Made by a program: the position numbers and the translations under genes
Shown: piece after piece, positions 53,996 to 63,300 of the stretch
Position numbering within the stretch: position 1 is the stretch's first letter
How the letters are laid out: every line of letters starts with the position of its first letter
Assembly (NCBI RefSeq): GCF_022869165.1
Contig: NZ_CP094929.1
Coordinates: forward strand, 2,232,001-2,296,000
Length of the DNA: 64,000 nt
Direction of reading: 5' to 3'
Source: Sphaerochaeta associata
GTDB lineage: Bacteria; Spirochaetota; Spirochaetia; Sphaerochaetales; Sphaerochaetaceae
Notes under the pieces: generated by a model
What the model was told of the DNA's origin: nothing
Seen by the model: only the letters and a program-made list of their open reading frames with translations
Databases searched by the model: none

Positions 53996-54310
53996 TTATG
54001 CAATGATCTTGTCGATCGTGATCAGGGAGTACCGCTGGCGGTGACCCTGGGTCCTTTTATAGCCCTTGCGGCGCTTCTTTTTGAACACTCTGATCTTGTC
54101 ACCCTTGAGGTCGCCTACCAGGGTCGCCTTGACCACTGCATCAGCTACATACGGGGTGCCAAACTTTGCATTGCTCTCATCCACAACGGCGAGAACGGTG
54201 GCGTACTCAAGGGAAGAACCAGCTTCACAGCTGCTGATATAATCAACCTGGACGGTTTCCCCTTCGACGGCCTTGTACTGCTTTCCGAGAATCTCTACAA
54301 GTGCGTACAT
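53996..54310 (-). CDS. rplU: 50S ribosomal protein bL21
   Basis: This 104-residue protein begins MYALVEILGKQYKAVEGE and ends with the basic FKKKRRKGYKRTQGHRQ segment that contacts 23S rRNA. ATG 54310 aligns with other L21 starts; an ATG four codons earlier overlaps the AAGGA site. It is first in the rplU-rpmA-obg operon, behind a good promoter. Confidence 0.96.
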   Translation of the reverse strand: MYALVEILGKQYKAVEGETVQVDYISSCEAGSSLEYATVLAVVDESNAKFGTPYVADAVVKATLVGDLKGDKIRVFKKKRRKGYKRTQGHRQRYSLITIDKIIA

Positions 54311-54347
54311 GTCGATATTCATCCTTAGATTTAGTTTGTGCCTGTCT

Positions 54348-54377
54348 CTTATACCACACTTTTAAAACAAGGTTCAA
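54348..54377 (-). promoter_or_regulatory. promoter of the rplU-rpmA-obg operon
   Basis: TTGAAC (54372-54377), 18 bases and TATAAG (54348-54353) on the minus strand give a start about 35 bases before rplU. Confidence 0.6.
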
Positions 54378-54420
54378 CAGCTTTTCCCAATTAAATGATT
54401 GAAAAACAAAGAAAAAGCTC

Positions 54421-54450
54421 TTGAAAACTTACCGACCGATAGGTTAGTAT
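54421..54450 (+). promoter_or_regulatory. promoter and autoregulatory operator of the TetR gene
   Basis: TTGAAA (54421-54426), 18 bases and TAGTAT (54445-54450) end 5 bases before the ATG at 54456. The imperfect inverted repeat ACTTACC-7 nt-AGGTTAGT (54427-54448) fills the spacer, the usual place for a TetR autorepression site. Confidence 0.55.
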
Positions 54451-54455
54451 CGGCT

Positions 54456-55031
54456 ATGCATGCAACATCAACCAAACAAAATCTCATCCTTTCGCTGCTC
54501 AAACTAGGCTCACAGCGGGGCTTGGAAGCCATATCGCTTTCAACTCTCGCAAAGGAAAACAACATCAGCAAAGCAGCAATTTTCCACCACTTCGCAAGCA
54601 GGGAGGCCATGATCGAGGAACTGTTCGACTATTGCAACACCCTCGCCTATCAGCAGATGGCTACCATCAGCCTCACAGGCAAGCCCAGCGAGGTGCTCAG
54701 ACGTGCGATGGACCACTGGCACGACCTGTATGCCAATGCACCGATGCGTCATTTCTACCGCATCATCCAAACCGAGGCACTGACGCACCAGGCGGCGAAA
54801 GCAATACAAACGACCTTGGACGAGATGCTTCGAGGCCAAAGTGGAATCCTATTGGAAAGTCTGAGTGAATCATCCCGACTCATCATCGAAGATCTCGACC
54901 TGGCCGTCCTCACGTTCAGCTCAGTCGTCCAGCAATTTCTCAGACGGGTGCTGCTGGACGAGACAGAGGACGTGGAGTGGGAGGAGGAGCGTTTCATCCA
55001 AAGCTTCTGCGCACTCTACCAAGGAACATGA
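54456..55031 (+). CDS. TetR/AcrR-family transcriptional regulator
   Basis: This 191-residue regulator has an N-terminal TetR HTH: LGSQRGLEAISLSTLAKENN, then ISKAAIFHHFASREAMIEELFDYC in parts. The C-terminal ligand domain is all-helical. ATG 54456 has no ribosome site, but a -10 box lies 5 nt upstream, so the mRNA is probably leaderless. The gene stands between divergent rplU and convergent argS, so the only visible target is itself. The ligand is unknown. Confidence 0.88.
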   Translation: MHATSTKQNLILSLLKLGSQRGLEAISLSTLAKENNISKAAIFHHFASREAMIEELFDYCNTLAYQQMATISLTGKPSEVLRRAMDHWHDLYANAPMRHFYRIIQTEALTHQAAKAIQTTLDEMLRGQSGILLESLSESSRLIIEDLDLAVLTFSSVVQQFLRRVLLDETEDVEWEEERFIQSFCALYQGT

Positions 55032-55032
55032 A

Positions 55033-56796
55033 TCACATCGAGGCGAGGAAGGGAATGCCTACCAAGCCGAATGCGTTTTTCAGTACCTGCAGGACCATGG
55101 TGGCAAGCTCGATGCGGCTGCGCACCAACACAGGGCTGGCGGCCTTAAGCACCGGATTGTCGTGATACCAACGGGAGAACAACTTGGACAAATCGTACAG
55201 GTAGGTGCACAACAGTGAAGGATCGTAGCTTGAGCCGGCCTTCTGCACAACCTCCGGATAGAGGGCGATCTGCTTGATGATCTCGCGCTCATCGCTGAGG
55301 GTGAGCAGACTGCTGTCAAAGCCCAGCTTCTGGATTTCTGCATACTCGAGTTCATACTTGCGTAACATGCTTGAGATACGAGCCCCCATGTACTGCAGAT
55401 ACGGACCGGTGTTTCCGTTGAAGGAAATGGATTCGGCAGGATTGAAAATCATATCCTTGGTGGGGGTAACCTGCAGCAGATAGTAGTTAAGTGCTCCCAA
55501 GGCGATGCTTTGGCTGGTTTTATCAACATCATCGACCAAGGCCTCTCGTTCCTTGGCCTCGATTTCCTTACGGGCAAGAGATGTCAGGGTATCGACCAAC
55601 TCGTCGGCATCGACGACCGTCCCCTCCCTGCTCTTCATTTTTCCATCCGGCAGATTGACCATGCCGTAGGAGAGATGGTGCAGGTCACTCGCCCACTCAT
55701 ACCCCAGTTTTTCAAGGACGTAGAAGAGAACGCGGAAGTGATACTGCTGCTCACTGGCCACCACGTAGATGAGCGAATCAAACGGCCAGTCCTTGTGCCG
55801 CATGATTGCAGTCCCCACATCCTGGGTCATATAGAGGCTGGTGCCGTCCTTGCGAAGCAGGACCTTCTTGTCCAGCTTGATGGGTTCGAGATCGACCCAT
55901 ACCGAGCCGTCCTCCTCGCGGTAGAAAACACCTTGCTCAAGACCTTTGAGAATCTCATCCTTACCGTACTTGTAGGTTTCGGACTCATAGTAGTAGGCAT
56001 CGAAGCTGATGCCCATCTTCTCATAGCTCTCCTGAAGGCCGTCCAACGTCCAGCCGTTCATCAACTTCCACAGTTCAATGACCTGTTCATCACCGGCCTC
56101 CCACTGTCTGAGCATCTCTTGGGCCTGGTCCTCTGCGCTTGGATCATCCTTGGCCCACTTGGCAAACATCACATAATACTTGCCGACCAGGTGGTCGCCC
56201 TTGATACCGCTGGATTGGGGTGTCTCGCCATTGCCGAACTTCTGGTAGGCGAGCATCGATTTGCAGATATGAACCCCACGGTTGTTTATCAGGTTGACCT
56301 TGCGCACCGTCGCCCCGTTGGCCTTCAGGACGGCCGCCACACTCTCACCGAGGCTGTCGTTGCGCATATGACCCAGATGCAACGGCTTGTTGGTGTTCGG
56401 ACAACTGAATTCGATGGTCACACGCTTGTCAGCCATGCTCTCATTCGTCCCATAGAGATGCTTTTGCTCGGCTATACTATGGGAAAGGGATGTGGCCAAT
56501 GCAGACATATCAATACGCACATTCAGATATGGACCGGCAACCAGCAGATCACCCAACGGACGGTCTGCAAGCTTCTCAATGCGGCCCTTGAGCTCGGTGG
56601 CAAGCATCGGCGGTGCTGTTCTCAGCATTTTTGCATACGTAAAAAGGGGAAACGCCAAATCCCCCAGCTCAGGCTTGGGCGGTGTCTGAACCGCTAGGGG
56701 AGGCATCTGCACATCCTGTCCGAGTACTTCTTTTGCATAGAGAGCCAACTGCTCCTCGATGAGCGTCTTCCAAATCTCACGTACGGCATTAAGCAT
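55033..56796 (-). CDS. argS: arginyl-tRNA synthetase
   Basis: This 587-residue class I synthetase has an N-terminal additive domain, the HIGH variant in CPNTNKPLHLGHMRN (about 135-149), MKSREGTVVDADEL in place of KMSKS (typical of ArgRS), and the anticodon-binding helical end (DPSLLCTYLYDLSKLFSRWY). AAAGGA lies about 9 nt before the ATG. It is convergent with the TetR gene with 1 base between, and 47 bases downstream of birA. Confidence 0.97.
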   Translation of the reverse strand: MLNAVREIWKTLIEEQLALYAKEVLGQDVQMPPLAVQTPPKPELGDLAFPLFTYAKMLRTAPPMLATELKGRIEKLADRPLGDLLVAGPYLNVRIDMSALATSLSHSIAEQKHLYGTNESMADKRVTIEFSCPNTNKPLHLGHMRNDSLGESVAAVLKANGATVRKVNLINNRGVHICKSMLAYQKFGNGETPQSSGIKGDHLVGKYYVMFAKWAKDDPSAEDQAQEMLRQWEAGDEQVIELWKLMNGWTLDGLQESYEKMGISFDAYYYESETYKYGKDEILKGLEQGVFYREEDGSVWVDLEPIKLDKKVLLRKDGTSLYMTQDVGTAIMRHKDWPFDSLIYVVASEQQYHFRVLFYVLEKLGYEWASDLHHLSYGMVNLPDGKMKSREGTVVDADELVDTLTSLARKEIEAKEREALVDDVDKTSQSIALGALNYYLLQVTPTKDMIFNPAESISFNGNTGPYLQYMGARISSMLRKYELEYAEIQKLGFDSSLLTLSDEREIIKQIALYPEVVQKAGSSYDPSLLCTYLYDLSKLFSRWYHDNPVLKAASPVLVRSRIELATMVLQVLKNAFGLVGIPFLASM

Positions 56797-56843
56797 CTGT
56801 TCGTTCCTTTATCTGTAGATACCGACTATACACCAAAAAAAAC

Positions 56844-57818
56844 TCAGACTTCAAGTCGAATGCTGATCTCCGCCGAACTGAGCACACTTTGCCGCCCCTG
56901 ATCATCCTGCACAACCAGATGGGCTTCATCGTCGATGCTCACCGCTGTTGCAGAAAAAGTCTGCCGGTCTTGATGGACCGTCACCTTCCGCCCCAAGAGA
57001 AGCGAGCGCTCACGATACACCGACAAGAAAGATCGGTCGGGCAGCTTGGATACCAATGCATGCAGGTTCTCGACCAATGAGGCAACCAAAAGATTGGCAT
57101 CGAAGGAGGCTGGAACCGAGGACGGGCCATCGAACAGGGAAGTAGCCGTGCCCTGCAATTCCAGAGGAAAGGCCGCCTGTGGTATGCAGAAGTTGATACC
57201 GATGCCCACTACGACGGCACTGAGCCTTCCGCTCTCAACTCCCAGCACCCCCTCGGTAAGGATGCCGCAGACTTTTCTTCCCTCAAGGTAGAGGTCGTTG
57301 ACCCACTTGATCTGGCAGCGCATGCCGCCGACTTGTTCAATGGCCTCCAGCGCAGCCACACTGGCTGCACTGGTGATGAGCTGGGCGGATTCAAGATTGA
57401 AAGCCATCGGCAGCAGGACACTAAGGTACAGCCCACCCTTGGGGCTGAAGAACGAACGGCCGAGCCGCCCCCTGCCCCCGCTCTGATAGGTGGCGACAAC
57501 AAGAGCCGGCTTCTCAGGGTGCTCGGAAGCCAGTACCTTTGCATAGCGGTTGGTTGAGTCAAGCGAATCGAAGAGATGCACTTCAAAAGACGGGAGTAAG
57601 CCGGCCAGCCTCTCCTTCTGCAAATCGGTGGTGGCGGTCAACAGCCGGTAACCCCTGCGAGAAATTCCTTCGATGACATGACCTTGGTCCCGCAGGCTTT
57701 CGATGGCCTTCCACACTGCGCTTCTGGTAATGTGCAGGGTGTTTGCAACCTCTTGGCCTGAGAGATATCGATTACGGTTTTGCTCCAAAAGGTGCAGTAC
57801 TGTTTGCTCACTTGTCAT
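56844..57818 (-). CDS. birA: bifunctional biotin-protein ligase / biotin operon repressor
   Basis: This protein of about 324 residues joins biotin to carboxylase carrier proteins and, with its N-terminal winged helix (LSGQEVANTLHITRSAVWKAI), represses biotin genes. The catalytic core has the biotinyl-AMP loop GGRGRLGRSFFS, KWVNDLYLEGRK and a C-terminal SH3-like domain. ATG 57818 is chosen because a perfect TTGACA, 17 bases and TACCAT end 7 nt before it; no ribosome site exists. The putative operator shared with bioY overlaps this promoter. Confidence 0.94.
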   Translation of the reverse strand: MTSEQTVLHLLEQNRNRYLSGQEVANTLHITRSAVWKAIESLRDQGHVIEGISRRGYRLLTATTDLQKERLAGLLPSFEVHLFDSLDSTNRYAKVLASEHPEKPALVVATYQSGGRGRLGRSFFSPKGGLYLSVLLPMAFNLESAQLITSAASVAALEAIEQVGGMRCQIKWVNDLYLEGRKVCGILTEGVLGVESGRLSAVVVGIGINFCIPQAAFPLELQGTATSLFDGPSSVPASFDANLLVASLVENLHALVSKLPDRSFLSVYRERSLLLGRKVTVHQDRQTFSATAVSIDDEAHLVVQDDQGRQSVLSSAEISIRLEV

Positions 57819-57825
57819 GGGCATG

Positions 57826-57854
57826 ATGGTAGGCAAGCTGGGTTTAATTGTCAA
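57826..57854 (-). promoter_or_regulatory. promoter of birA, leaderless
   Basis: On the minus strand a perfect TTGACA (57849-57854), a 17-base spacer and TACCAT (57826-57831) end 7 bases before the ATG. Confidence 0.6.
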
Positions 57855-57872
57855 CCCTTAGCTTGTTTACAA
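57848..57872. promoter_or_regulatory. candidate BirA operator between birA and bioY
   Basis: TTGTCAAC-9 nt-GTTTACAA is an inverted repeat whose half-sites match the known BirA box TTGTAAAC/GTTTACAA with one change. It overlaps the birA -35 and the bioY promoter. The spacer is shorter than in known BirA boxes. Confidence 0.65.
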
Positions 57873-57890
57873 TATAAAAAGCTCTATGGT
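57863..57890 (+). promoter_or_regulatory. promoter of bioY
   Basis: TTGTTT (57863-57868), 16 bases and TATGGT (57885-57890) lie before the bioY ATG at 57902, leaving only a few leader bases and no ribosome site. Confidence 0.45.
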
Positions 57891-57901
57891 ACATTCAGGC
57901 C

Positions 57902-58444
57902 ATGCATTATAAACGACTGTTGTTGACTTCGCTTTTCAGCGCCCTGATCATCATCGGAGCATACCTGCGGTTCCCGCTTCCTCCGGTTCCCATCACCCTG
58001 CAAACACTTTTTGTGCTGCTTGCGGGCTTTCTTGGTGGAACAAGGATGGCCCTCTCAAGTACTGCCATCTATCTTTTACTGGGAGCTGTTGGACTCCCGG
58101 TTTTCTCCAGCGGCGGAGGCCTTGGCAATCTGATAGGACCCACCGGAGGCTTCTTGATCGCATTGCTGCCTGCAGCCTGCATTGCAGGCATTGCGGGAAA
58201 TTTCTCTGCGAAGGCTGAAAAGCCAAGAACCTATCTTGCCTTGTGCCTGGGTTTCGGCCTTATCGCCACCCTGGTGATCTACCTTGTCGGCGTTCCATTC
58301 CTCAAGTACAATCGCTCGCTTTCGTGGGGTATTGCCATTCAGGCGGGTATGCTTCCCTTCCTGATCGGCGACGTCATAAAGCTGCTGGTGGCTTCCCAGC
58401 TGGCCCGGAGTTTTCAGCCAAGAATATCGCAGTTGCTGGGCTGA
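57902..58444 (+). CDS. bioY: biotin transporter BioY
   Basis: This 180-residue membrane protein is the substrate-binding S component of an ECF-type biotin importer. It shows the BioY pattern [24 protein letters not shown] (split), [33 protein letters not shown] and a late [15 protein letters not shown], with about six helices. The usual BioMN/EcfAAT partners are not nearby, so it must share a distant module or act alone. It is divergent from birA and probably repressed by it. Confidence 0.95.
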   Translation: MHYKRLLLTSLFSALIIIGAYLRFPLPPVPITLQTLFVLLAGFLGGTRMALSSTAIYLLLGAVGLPVFSSGGGLGNLIGPTGGFLIALLPAACIAGIAGNFSAKAEKPRTYLALCLGFGLIATLVIYLVGVPFLKYNRSLSWGIAIQAGMLPFLIGDVIKLLVASQLARSFQPRISQLLG

Positions 58445-58484
58445 GCTCTTGCATAAAGACCTACAAGACACGTATGGTATGGTC

Positions 58485-59405
58485 ATGAAACAGTGCACTG
58501 AACAGCAATTCGACGCTTCAATCTATATTCCCTCATTCATGGGAACCTTCGATAGAGTGGCCGGGAATGCCAACTTCCACGGCCTCAAACCCCTGCCGCA
58601 AATGCTCGCCATCGGTGATATTTCCAACGAGCTGCTTGAGCTCATGTTCCCCGGCCGCTGCGGCCGTGACCAAGCCGATATGAGTCTTCAAGAAATACTG
58701 ACCATGCAGATGAACAAAGTCTGCTCCCTGCTCAAGGGTCAGCTTATGCTTGCCTATCGGTATGACAACCCCTCCATGGAGGAGTGTGAAGTGCTGGACA
58801 AGGCCGACTCGACGATACGGAACCTGTGCGAAGTGCTTCCCGGGCTGCGGATAAGCCTGAAAATGGATGCACGGGCGGCTTTCGAAGGGGACCCTGCGGC
58901 AAGGAACCTCAGGGAGGTGGTTCTCTCCTACCCTTGCATCAAGACACTGACCATTCACAGGGTGGCTCATGAATTATTCAGGATGGAGGTTCCACTCCTT
59001 CCCAGGATGATGAACGAGTATGCCCACAAGGAGACCGGTATCGACATCCACCCCGGGGCAGTGATCGGCAACTCCTTTTTCATCGACCACGGTACGGGTA
59101 CCGTCATCGGAGAAACAACGGTTATTGGAAACAATGTAAAGCTCTACCAAGGAGTGACCCTGGGGGCATTGAGTTTCCCCAAGGATGCCTGCGGCGCCCT
59201 GATCAGGGGAACCAAGCGCCATCCCACCATCGAGGACAATGTCACCATCTACTCCAACGCAACCATTTTGGGTGACATCACCATCGGTCGGAATGCGGTA
59301 ATAGGTTCCAACGTCTGGATAAAGGAATCGGTCCCTGAAGATACCATGGTCGTCATCCAGGAGCCGGAGATTACCTTCAGGGATTTGAAAATGCGCAAGT
59401 CCTAA
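58485..59405 (+). CDS. cysE: serine O-acetyltransferase
   Basis: This is a protein of about 306 residues. The N-terminal helical half is followed by a left-handed beta-helix with hexapeptide repeats ([19 protein letters not shown] in parts, [37 protein letters not shown]). It acetylates serine with acetyl-CoA, the first step of cysteine synthesis. The His and Asp catalytic pair are expected in HRVAHE and FIDHGTG. ATG 58485 has no ribosome site; TATGGT ends 6 nt before it. Its stop overlaps the convergent GNAT gene by four bases. Confidence 0.93.
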   Translation: MKQCTEQQFDASIYIPSFMGTFDRVAGNANFHGLKPLPQMLAIGDISNELLELMFPGRCGRDQADMSLQEILTMQMNKVCSLLKGQLMLAYRYDNPSMEECEVLDKADSTIRNLCEVLPGLRISLKMDARAAFEGDPAARNLREVVLSYPCIKTLTIHRVAHELFRMEVPLLPRMMNEYAHKETGIDIHPGAVIGNSFFIDHGTGTVIGETTVIGNNVKLYQGVTLGALSFPKDACGALIRGTKRHPTIEDNVTIYSNATILGDITIGRNAVIGSNVWIKESVPEDTMVVIQEPEITFRDLKMRKS

Positions 59406-59959
59406 GGCCTGGCCTTGTCGCTGAGCAGTGTATAGCGGAGGTGGTCCTCCCACCTCCCGTTCAAAAACAAGTACCCTCTGCACACTCCTTCGGGAGAAAA
59501 ACCCAACTTTGTCACCAGAGCCCTGCTAGCCTCATTCGCACCCATGATGTTTGCCTCGAGACGATGCAGTTTCAATGCATCAAAAGCATAGGAGACTGCC
59601 GATGCAACCGCTTCTGCTCCATATCCCTGCCGCCAGAGGTCATGGTCGATGCTGTAGCCGATCTTCGCTGAAAGACTCACACCCCAGACGATGTGATTGA
59701 GGTATACGGTACCCACGACATGCTTCTCATCCCGTTTGGAAAAGAAGAGAAGGGGAAGCATTCTTCTCTGCTCATACAGATACGCTTGTCTTCTGCAGAC
59801 ATCCTCCAGCGAGGCAAGGGTATAGTAGCTGCTTTGATGCGTTACGGAGTACGGCTTGAATGCGAGGCGGTTGCGACTCTCATAGGCAAGCAGAGGCTTT
59901 GCAAATTCCACCGCACTCACATAGGCTCTCAGTCGTTTCGTTTCAAAGAGTGGCTGCAT
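59402..59959 (-). CDS. GNAT-family N-acetyltransferase (RimJ/RimL-like)
   Basis: This 185-residue acetyltransferase has the RimJ/RimL pattern: TKRLRAYVS near the start, [31 protein letters not shown] with the acetyl-CoA loop R-Q-G-Y-G, and [19 protein letters not shown]. The substrate, a protein N-terminus or a small molecule, is unknown. ATG 59959 lies inside the end of mtaB (17-base overlap). Confidence 0.85.
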   Translation of the reverse strand: MQPLFETKRLRAYVSAVEFAKPLLAYESRNRLAFKPYSVTHQSSYYTLASLEDVCRRQAYLYEQRRMLPLLFFSKRDEKHVVGTVYLNHIVWGVSLSAKIGYSIDHDLWRQGYGAEAVASAVSYAFDALKLHRLEANIMGANEASRALVTKLGFSPEGVCRGYLFLNGRWEDHLRYTLLSDKARP

Positions 59960-61256
59960 CCGGGATGAACTCCATCCGTTTCTCCCTCCCAAGCACCTGA
60001 CCGAAGGTTCCTTTGATCAACATGCCCTCCCTGGCGAAAGCGGGAGAGGAAAGCACTTTTACATCCAAATAATTGCCGCTGAGCCCATACCAATGTCCGC
60101 CCTTACGGTTCTGCAGTATCACCTCTGCACCACCGCCTACCTGCCTGAGGCGATATGCGTGGTGAAGTTGCTCGCTCAGATTTCTCAACTCGAGCGCCCG
60201 CTCGTCACGCACCGATTCGGCGACCCGGTCCCTGGCCTTGTACAACGGTGTATCGGGTCGGGGTGAAAACGGGAACACGTGCAGAAAAGAGAACTGCTGG
60301 TCGATGATGAACCGTCGGGTTTCAGCGAAATCCTCATCACGCTCTGAAGGCAGCCCGGTGATGATATCGGCTGCCAGAAATGGATCGTTCTTCACCCTGC
60401 GAAGCCGGTCGAGGATGGCTGACAGTTCGGAAACGGTGTAATGGCGGTCGACCTTCTTCAACAGCCGGTCGCTTCCCGTCTGCACGGGAATATGAAAATG
60501 CGGCTGCATGCGCTTGTCGGTGAGCACATCGAGCAATCGATCATCGATATGGTCCGGTTCCATTGAGGAGAGACGGATGCGCACCGAGTCTGAAAGCTTT
60601 GCCAACAACTTCTCCAAAAGACCGCCAAGTCCATCACCCTGATGATCGTACATGGTCAGGTTCACCCCGGTAAGCATGATTTCCTGGAAACCGGCCTGCT
60701 CGAGTGCAAGAGCGCGCTCGGTGACCTGGTCGGCTTGCAGGCTTACCGCTTTTCCTCGGGCGATATGAACACGACAATAGGCACAGCTGTTGTCGCACCC
60801 GTCCTGGACCTTTAGATATGCACGGCTGTGATAGGAGAATGAAGCGGCATCGTAGTCAAATACACTTGCCTTTCCATCACTGAACGACAGACACCCTGCC
60901 TTGATGTCCATACCACCTACGATACCCGCTTTCAGATGCTTTGCAAGCTTGAGCAGGTGCGCTTTCTTCTCCAAAGGAACGACAATGACATTGTCGCTCA
61001 GCTCTGTAAGCTCTTTTTCATTGACCTGGGCATAGCAGCCGGTGGCAAGAGTCGGTGCCTGTGCGGCAAACTTGCGGATCATCCTACGCGCCTTCTGCTC
61101 CGCCTTGCTGGTCACGGTGCAGGTATTGACGACATACAGGTCGGCAGTATTCTGCTCCTCCACGATGGTGAACCCTTCCTGCGCAAAGCTGTCGGCTATC
61201 GCCTCGCTCTCACACTGATTGAGTCTGCACCCCAATGTATATACACATACGTTCAA
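59943..61256 (-). CDS. mtaB: tRNA t6A methylthiotransferase (MtaB)
   Basis: This 437-residue radical-SAM enzyme adds a methylthio group to t6A37 of tRNAs. The N-terminal UPF0004 domain has LGCRLNQCES and VNTCTVT, with cysteines for the second cluster. The radical-SAM site is CDNSCAYC. A C-terminal TRAM domain ends the protein. The LGCRLNQ start separates MtaB from MiaB and RimO. It overlaps the tyrA stop by four bases. Confidence 0.94.
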   Translation of the reverse strand: MNVCVYTLGCRLNQCESEAIADSFAQEGFTIVEEQNTADLYVVNTCTVTSKAEQKARRMIRKFAAQAPTLATGCYAQVNEKELTELSDNVIVVPLEKKAHLLKLAKHLKAGIVGGMDIKAGCLSFSDGKASVFDYDAASFSYHSRAYLKVQDGCDNSCAYCRVHIARGKAVSLQADQVTERALALEQAGFQEIMLTGVNLTMYDHQGDGLGGLLEKLLAKLSDSVRIRLSSMEPDHIDDRLLDVLTDKRMQPHFHIPVQTGSDRLLKKVDRHYTVSELSAILDRLRRVKNDPFLAADIITGLPSERDEDFAETRRFIIDQQFSFLHVFPFSPRPDTPLYKARDRVAESVRDERALELRNLSEQLHHAYRLRQVGGGAEVILQNRKGGHWYGLSGNYLDVKVLSSPAFAREGMLIKGTFGQVLGREKRMEFIPDAATL

Positions 61257-62002
61257 CGTCCTTCCTCCTGCTTCTTGAGGGCATCCATGACAGTATCAAG
61301 GGCCCCCTTGAGTCCCATGCGCATCTGCCTGGCATAGGGATTGTACCGCTGCAAATCATAAAACAACTGCAACGGGTCATTGCAGGTCTGCTGCATCACG
61401 GTTAAAAGAGTCTTATACCCTGTGGTTGCAAGCTCGGTGTCACCCAGAGAAAGCTCGGAAAGCGTCCGACCGATGAAGTGGGTGATACCCTGCGACCACG
61501 CAGCCTCGCGGTCGTGTTGGTCGCAGCTCATCTGGAGAACCTGGAGATTCCATCGCTTGAACTCCTCGACCCAAAATTGCAAGGTCGAATCTTCACAACG
61601 AACTGCGCTGATGACCAAGGGAAGCCCCTGGACCCCGTTCTTGCCTGAATCGGGACCGAACATGGGGTGGGTTGCAATGCATTGCACCTGTTTGGGAAGC
61701 TTCTCGCGCATCTGCTTGGCCGGATAGAGCTTGACCGAGCAGGTATCCATCACCACGGTGGTATCGGCGATTCTGGAGCTGGTACGATCGAGGACTTCGC
61801 TGAAAGAGCTGATGGAGACACAGAAAAACAACACCGAACACGCGAGAACCTCGTCCTCACTGCCCAGCCGCACCCCTTCGGGGGCGGTTTTTGCGCTTCG
61901 TCCATAGCCGACAACCGAGAATCCATGTTTGGCTAATTCCTTTGCCCAGAAGGAACCGAAACGACCCATTCCATACACGCCGACACTCATCTTAGCTTCC
62001 AT
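61253..62002 (-). CDS. tyrA: prephenate dehydrogenase
   Basis: This NAD(P)-dependent enzyme of about 249 residues converts prephenate to 4-hydroxyphenylpyruvate for tyrosine. It has the Rossmann motif GVYGMGRFGSFW, DTCSVKLYP, THPMFGPDSG (substrate His) and an all-helical C-terminal dimer domain with QGITHFIGRTL. The length is of the monofunctional type with no ACT domain. ATG 62002 follows TACAAT by 7 nt; no ribosome site is present. Confidence 0.92.
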   Translation of the reverse strand: MEAKMSVGVYGMGRFGSFWAKELAKHGFSVVGYGRSAKTAPEGVRLGSEDEVLACSVLFFCVSISSFSEVLDRTSSRIADTTVVMDTCSVKLYPAKQMREKLPKQVQCIATHPMFGPDSGKNGVQGLPLVISAVRCEDSTLQFWVEEFKRWNLQVLQMSCDQHDREAAWSQGITHFIGRTLSELSLGDTELATTGYKTLLTVMQQTCNDPLQLFYDLQRYNPYARQMRMGLKGALDTVMDALKKQEEGR

Positions 62003-62009
62003 GGCCGGC

Positions 62010-62039
62010 ATTGTACTCAGAAATCACTCATCCTAGCAA
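62010..62039 (-). promoter_or_regulatory. promoter of tyrA, leaderless
   Basis: TTGCTA (62034-62039), 18 bases and TACAAT (62010-62015) on the minus strand end 7 bases before the ATG. The -35 lies in the last codons of the MFS gene. Confidence 0.5.
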
Positions 62040-63181
62040 GGAGTCGGCTCCGCCTTTGATGCAAGCAAAAACAGGGCTGCAACGCCTAAGCTCAAGGCCA
62101 GGAGAAGGAACGAGGCCGAAAGTGAAGCAATGTTGATGACAAGACCCATCAGAAGAGGCATTCCAATCCTCCCGATGGTGGACCCCATGGACCGGATATT
62201 GGCCAGTTGCAACAGGTCGGAAGGCCAACAGGTAATCTCGAGCACCTGGCTTACCGGGTTCACTCCCCCCATGCCCAGACCCATCAGGGCCAGGCTCAGG
62301 TAGGCCCAGCCCAGGTTCGGGGCGAGAAAAAATCCCGACAAACCGAGCATGCCCACCAAACAAAGAGCCAGGAGAATACGATGAGGAGAGAACCCCTTCT
62401 TCAGCAGGGGGATGGCAGCCAAACGTGAAAGCGTACTGCCCGAGTGGAGGGTGATGATGGCCAGGCCGACCTCCTTCGCACCTGCACCATGCAACTGCGT
62501 TACTGCCAGCAAGGGGTAGACTACATTGCAATACTCCACTGCGTTGGCAAGGATGAGAAAGAGCAGGTACTTCACAAAGGCTCTGTGTTTCAACAGGGAG
62601 AACGAATCGGAAAGCTTTTGGTTCTTCCTTTGCTCCCACCCCTCGATCCCATCAGGCTTCACCAGGATGAACAATGCACCCATGACCAGATACACCAGGG
62701 ACATCTGCAGATATCCGTGGTACCACGTATGCTGTTTGAGAAATGCGATGTAATACCCGCTGAAGATGCTTGCAATGCTGAAGGTCAGATGCATCAGGGG
62801 TATATTGGTTTTCATGTGCACACGGTCCACATTGATCAGGACCATGATATTGCTGGTTCCGTACAAGTAGCCGCCCAATGCATTGAGCAGGAAAAACAGG
62901 CCGAATATGAGGGCGCTGCGACTGAGGCCCATTCCCAGCAAGGTAGCCGAGGAGGCAAGAATTCCAATAATCAAGAGAGAGTATGCATTCAGCTTTCTTG
63001 CGAGCAAGGGAAGGGTCAGGAAAGAGACGAAGGAACCGACCTGACTGAGGCTCATCAACAGCCCCATTTGGGCCAGCGAAATTGAACATGCAATCTGGAT
63101 CTCCTCACCCAAGCCGCCGAACAAGCTGCCGGTAAAAGCCAAGGCGACAACCATGACAAAGAGGAGAATACGGGTACCCAT
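62033..63181 (-). CDS. MFS-family transporter
   Basis: This is a membrane protein of about 382 residues with twelve helices of the major facilitator type: TRILLFVMVVALAFTGSLFGGL, the loop SQVGSFVSFLTLPLLARKL, then a central loop with KPDGIEGWEQRKNQKLSDS and a second half starting YLLFLILANAVEYCNVVYP (in parts). It resembles sugar or drug transporters; the substrate is unknown. ATG 63181 is chosen since the 30-codon upstream extension is unlikely; TATTGT ends 6 nt before it. Confidence 0.85.
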   Translation of the reverse strand: MGTRILLFVMVVALAFTGSLFGGLGEEIQIACSISLAQMGLLMSLSQVGSFVSFLTLPLLARKLNAYSLLIIGILASSATLLGMGLSRSALIFGLFFLLNALGGYLYGTSNIMVLINVDRVHMKTNIPLMHLTFSIASIFSGYYIAFLKQHTWYHGYLQMSLVYLVMGALFILVKPDGIEGWEQRKNQKLSDSFSLLKHRAFVKYLLFLILANAVEYCNVVYPLLAVTQLHGAGAKEVGLAIITLHSGSTLSRLAAIPLLKKGFSPHRILLALCLVGMLGLSGFFLAPNLGWAYLSLALMGLGMGGVNPVSQVLEITCWPSDLLQLANIRSMGSTIGRIGMPLLMGLVINIASLSASFLLLALSLGVAALFLLASKAEPTPC

Positions 63182-63300
63182 GAGCGGACAATAGCACAAG
63201 CAGGCAAGGAAATACAGAGCCTTTGCGTACTTTTCTAAGCCATCTGAACGTGGTAGACTACAACAAAGCAACTAAAATTTTCCTGTCAAGGAGCAGAACC

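Noticed and set aside
55510-56697. 395-codon plus-strand frame across argS
   Set aside because: Antisense shadow; argS is unambiguous.
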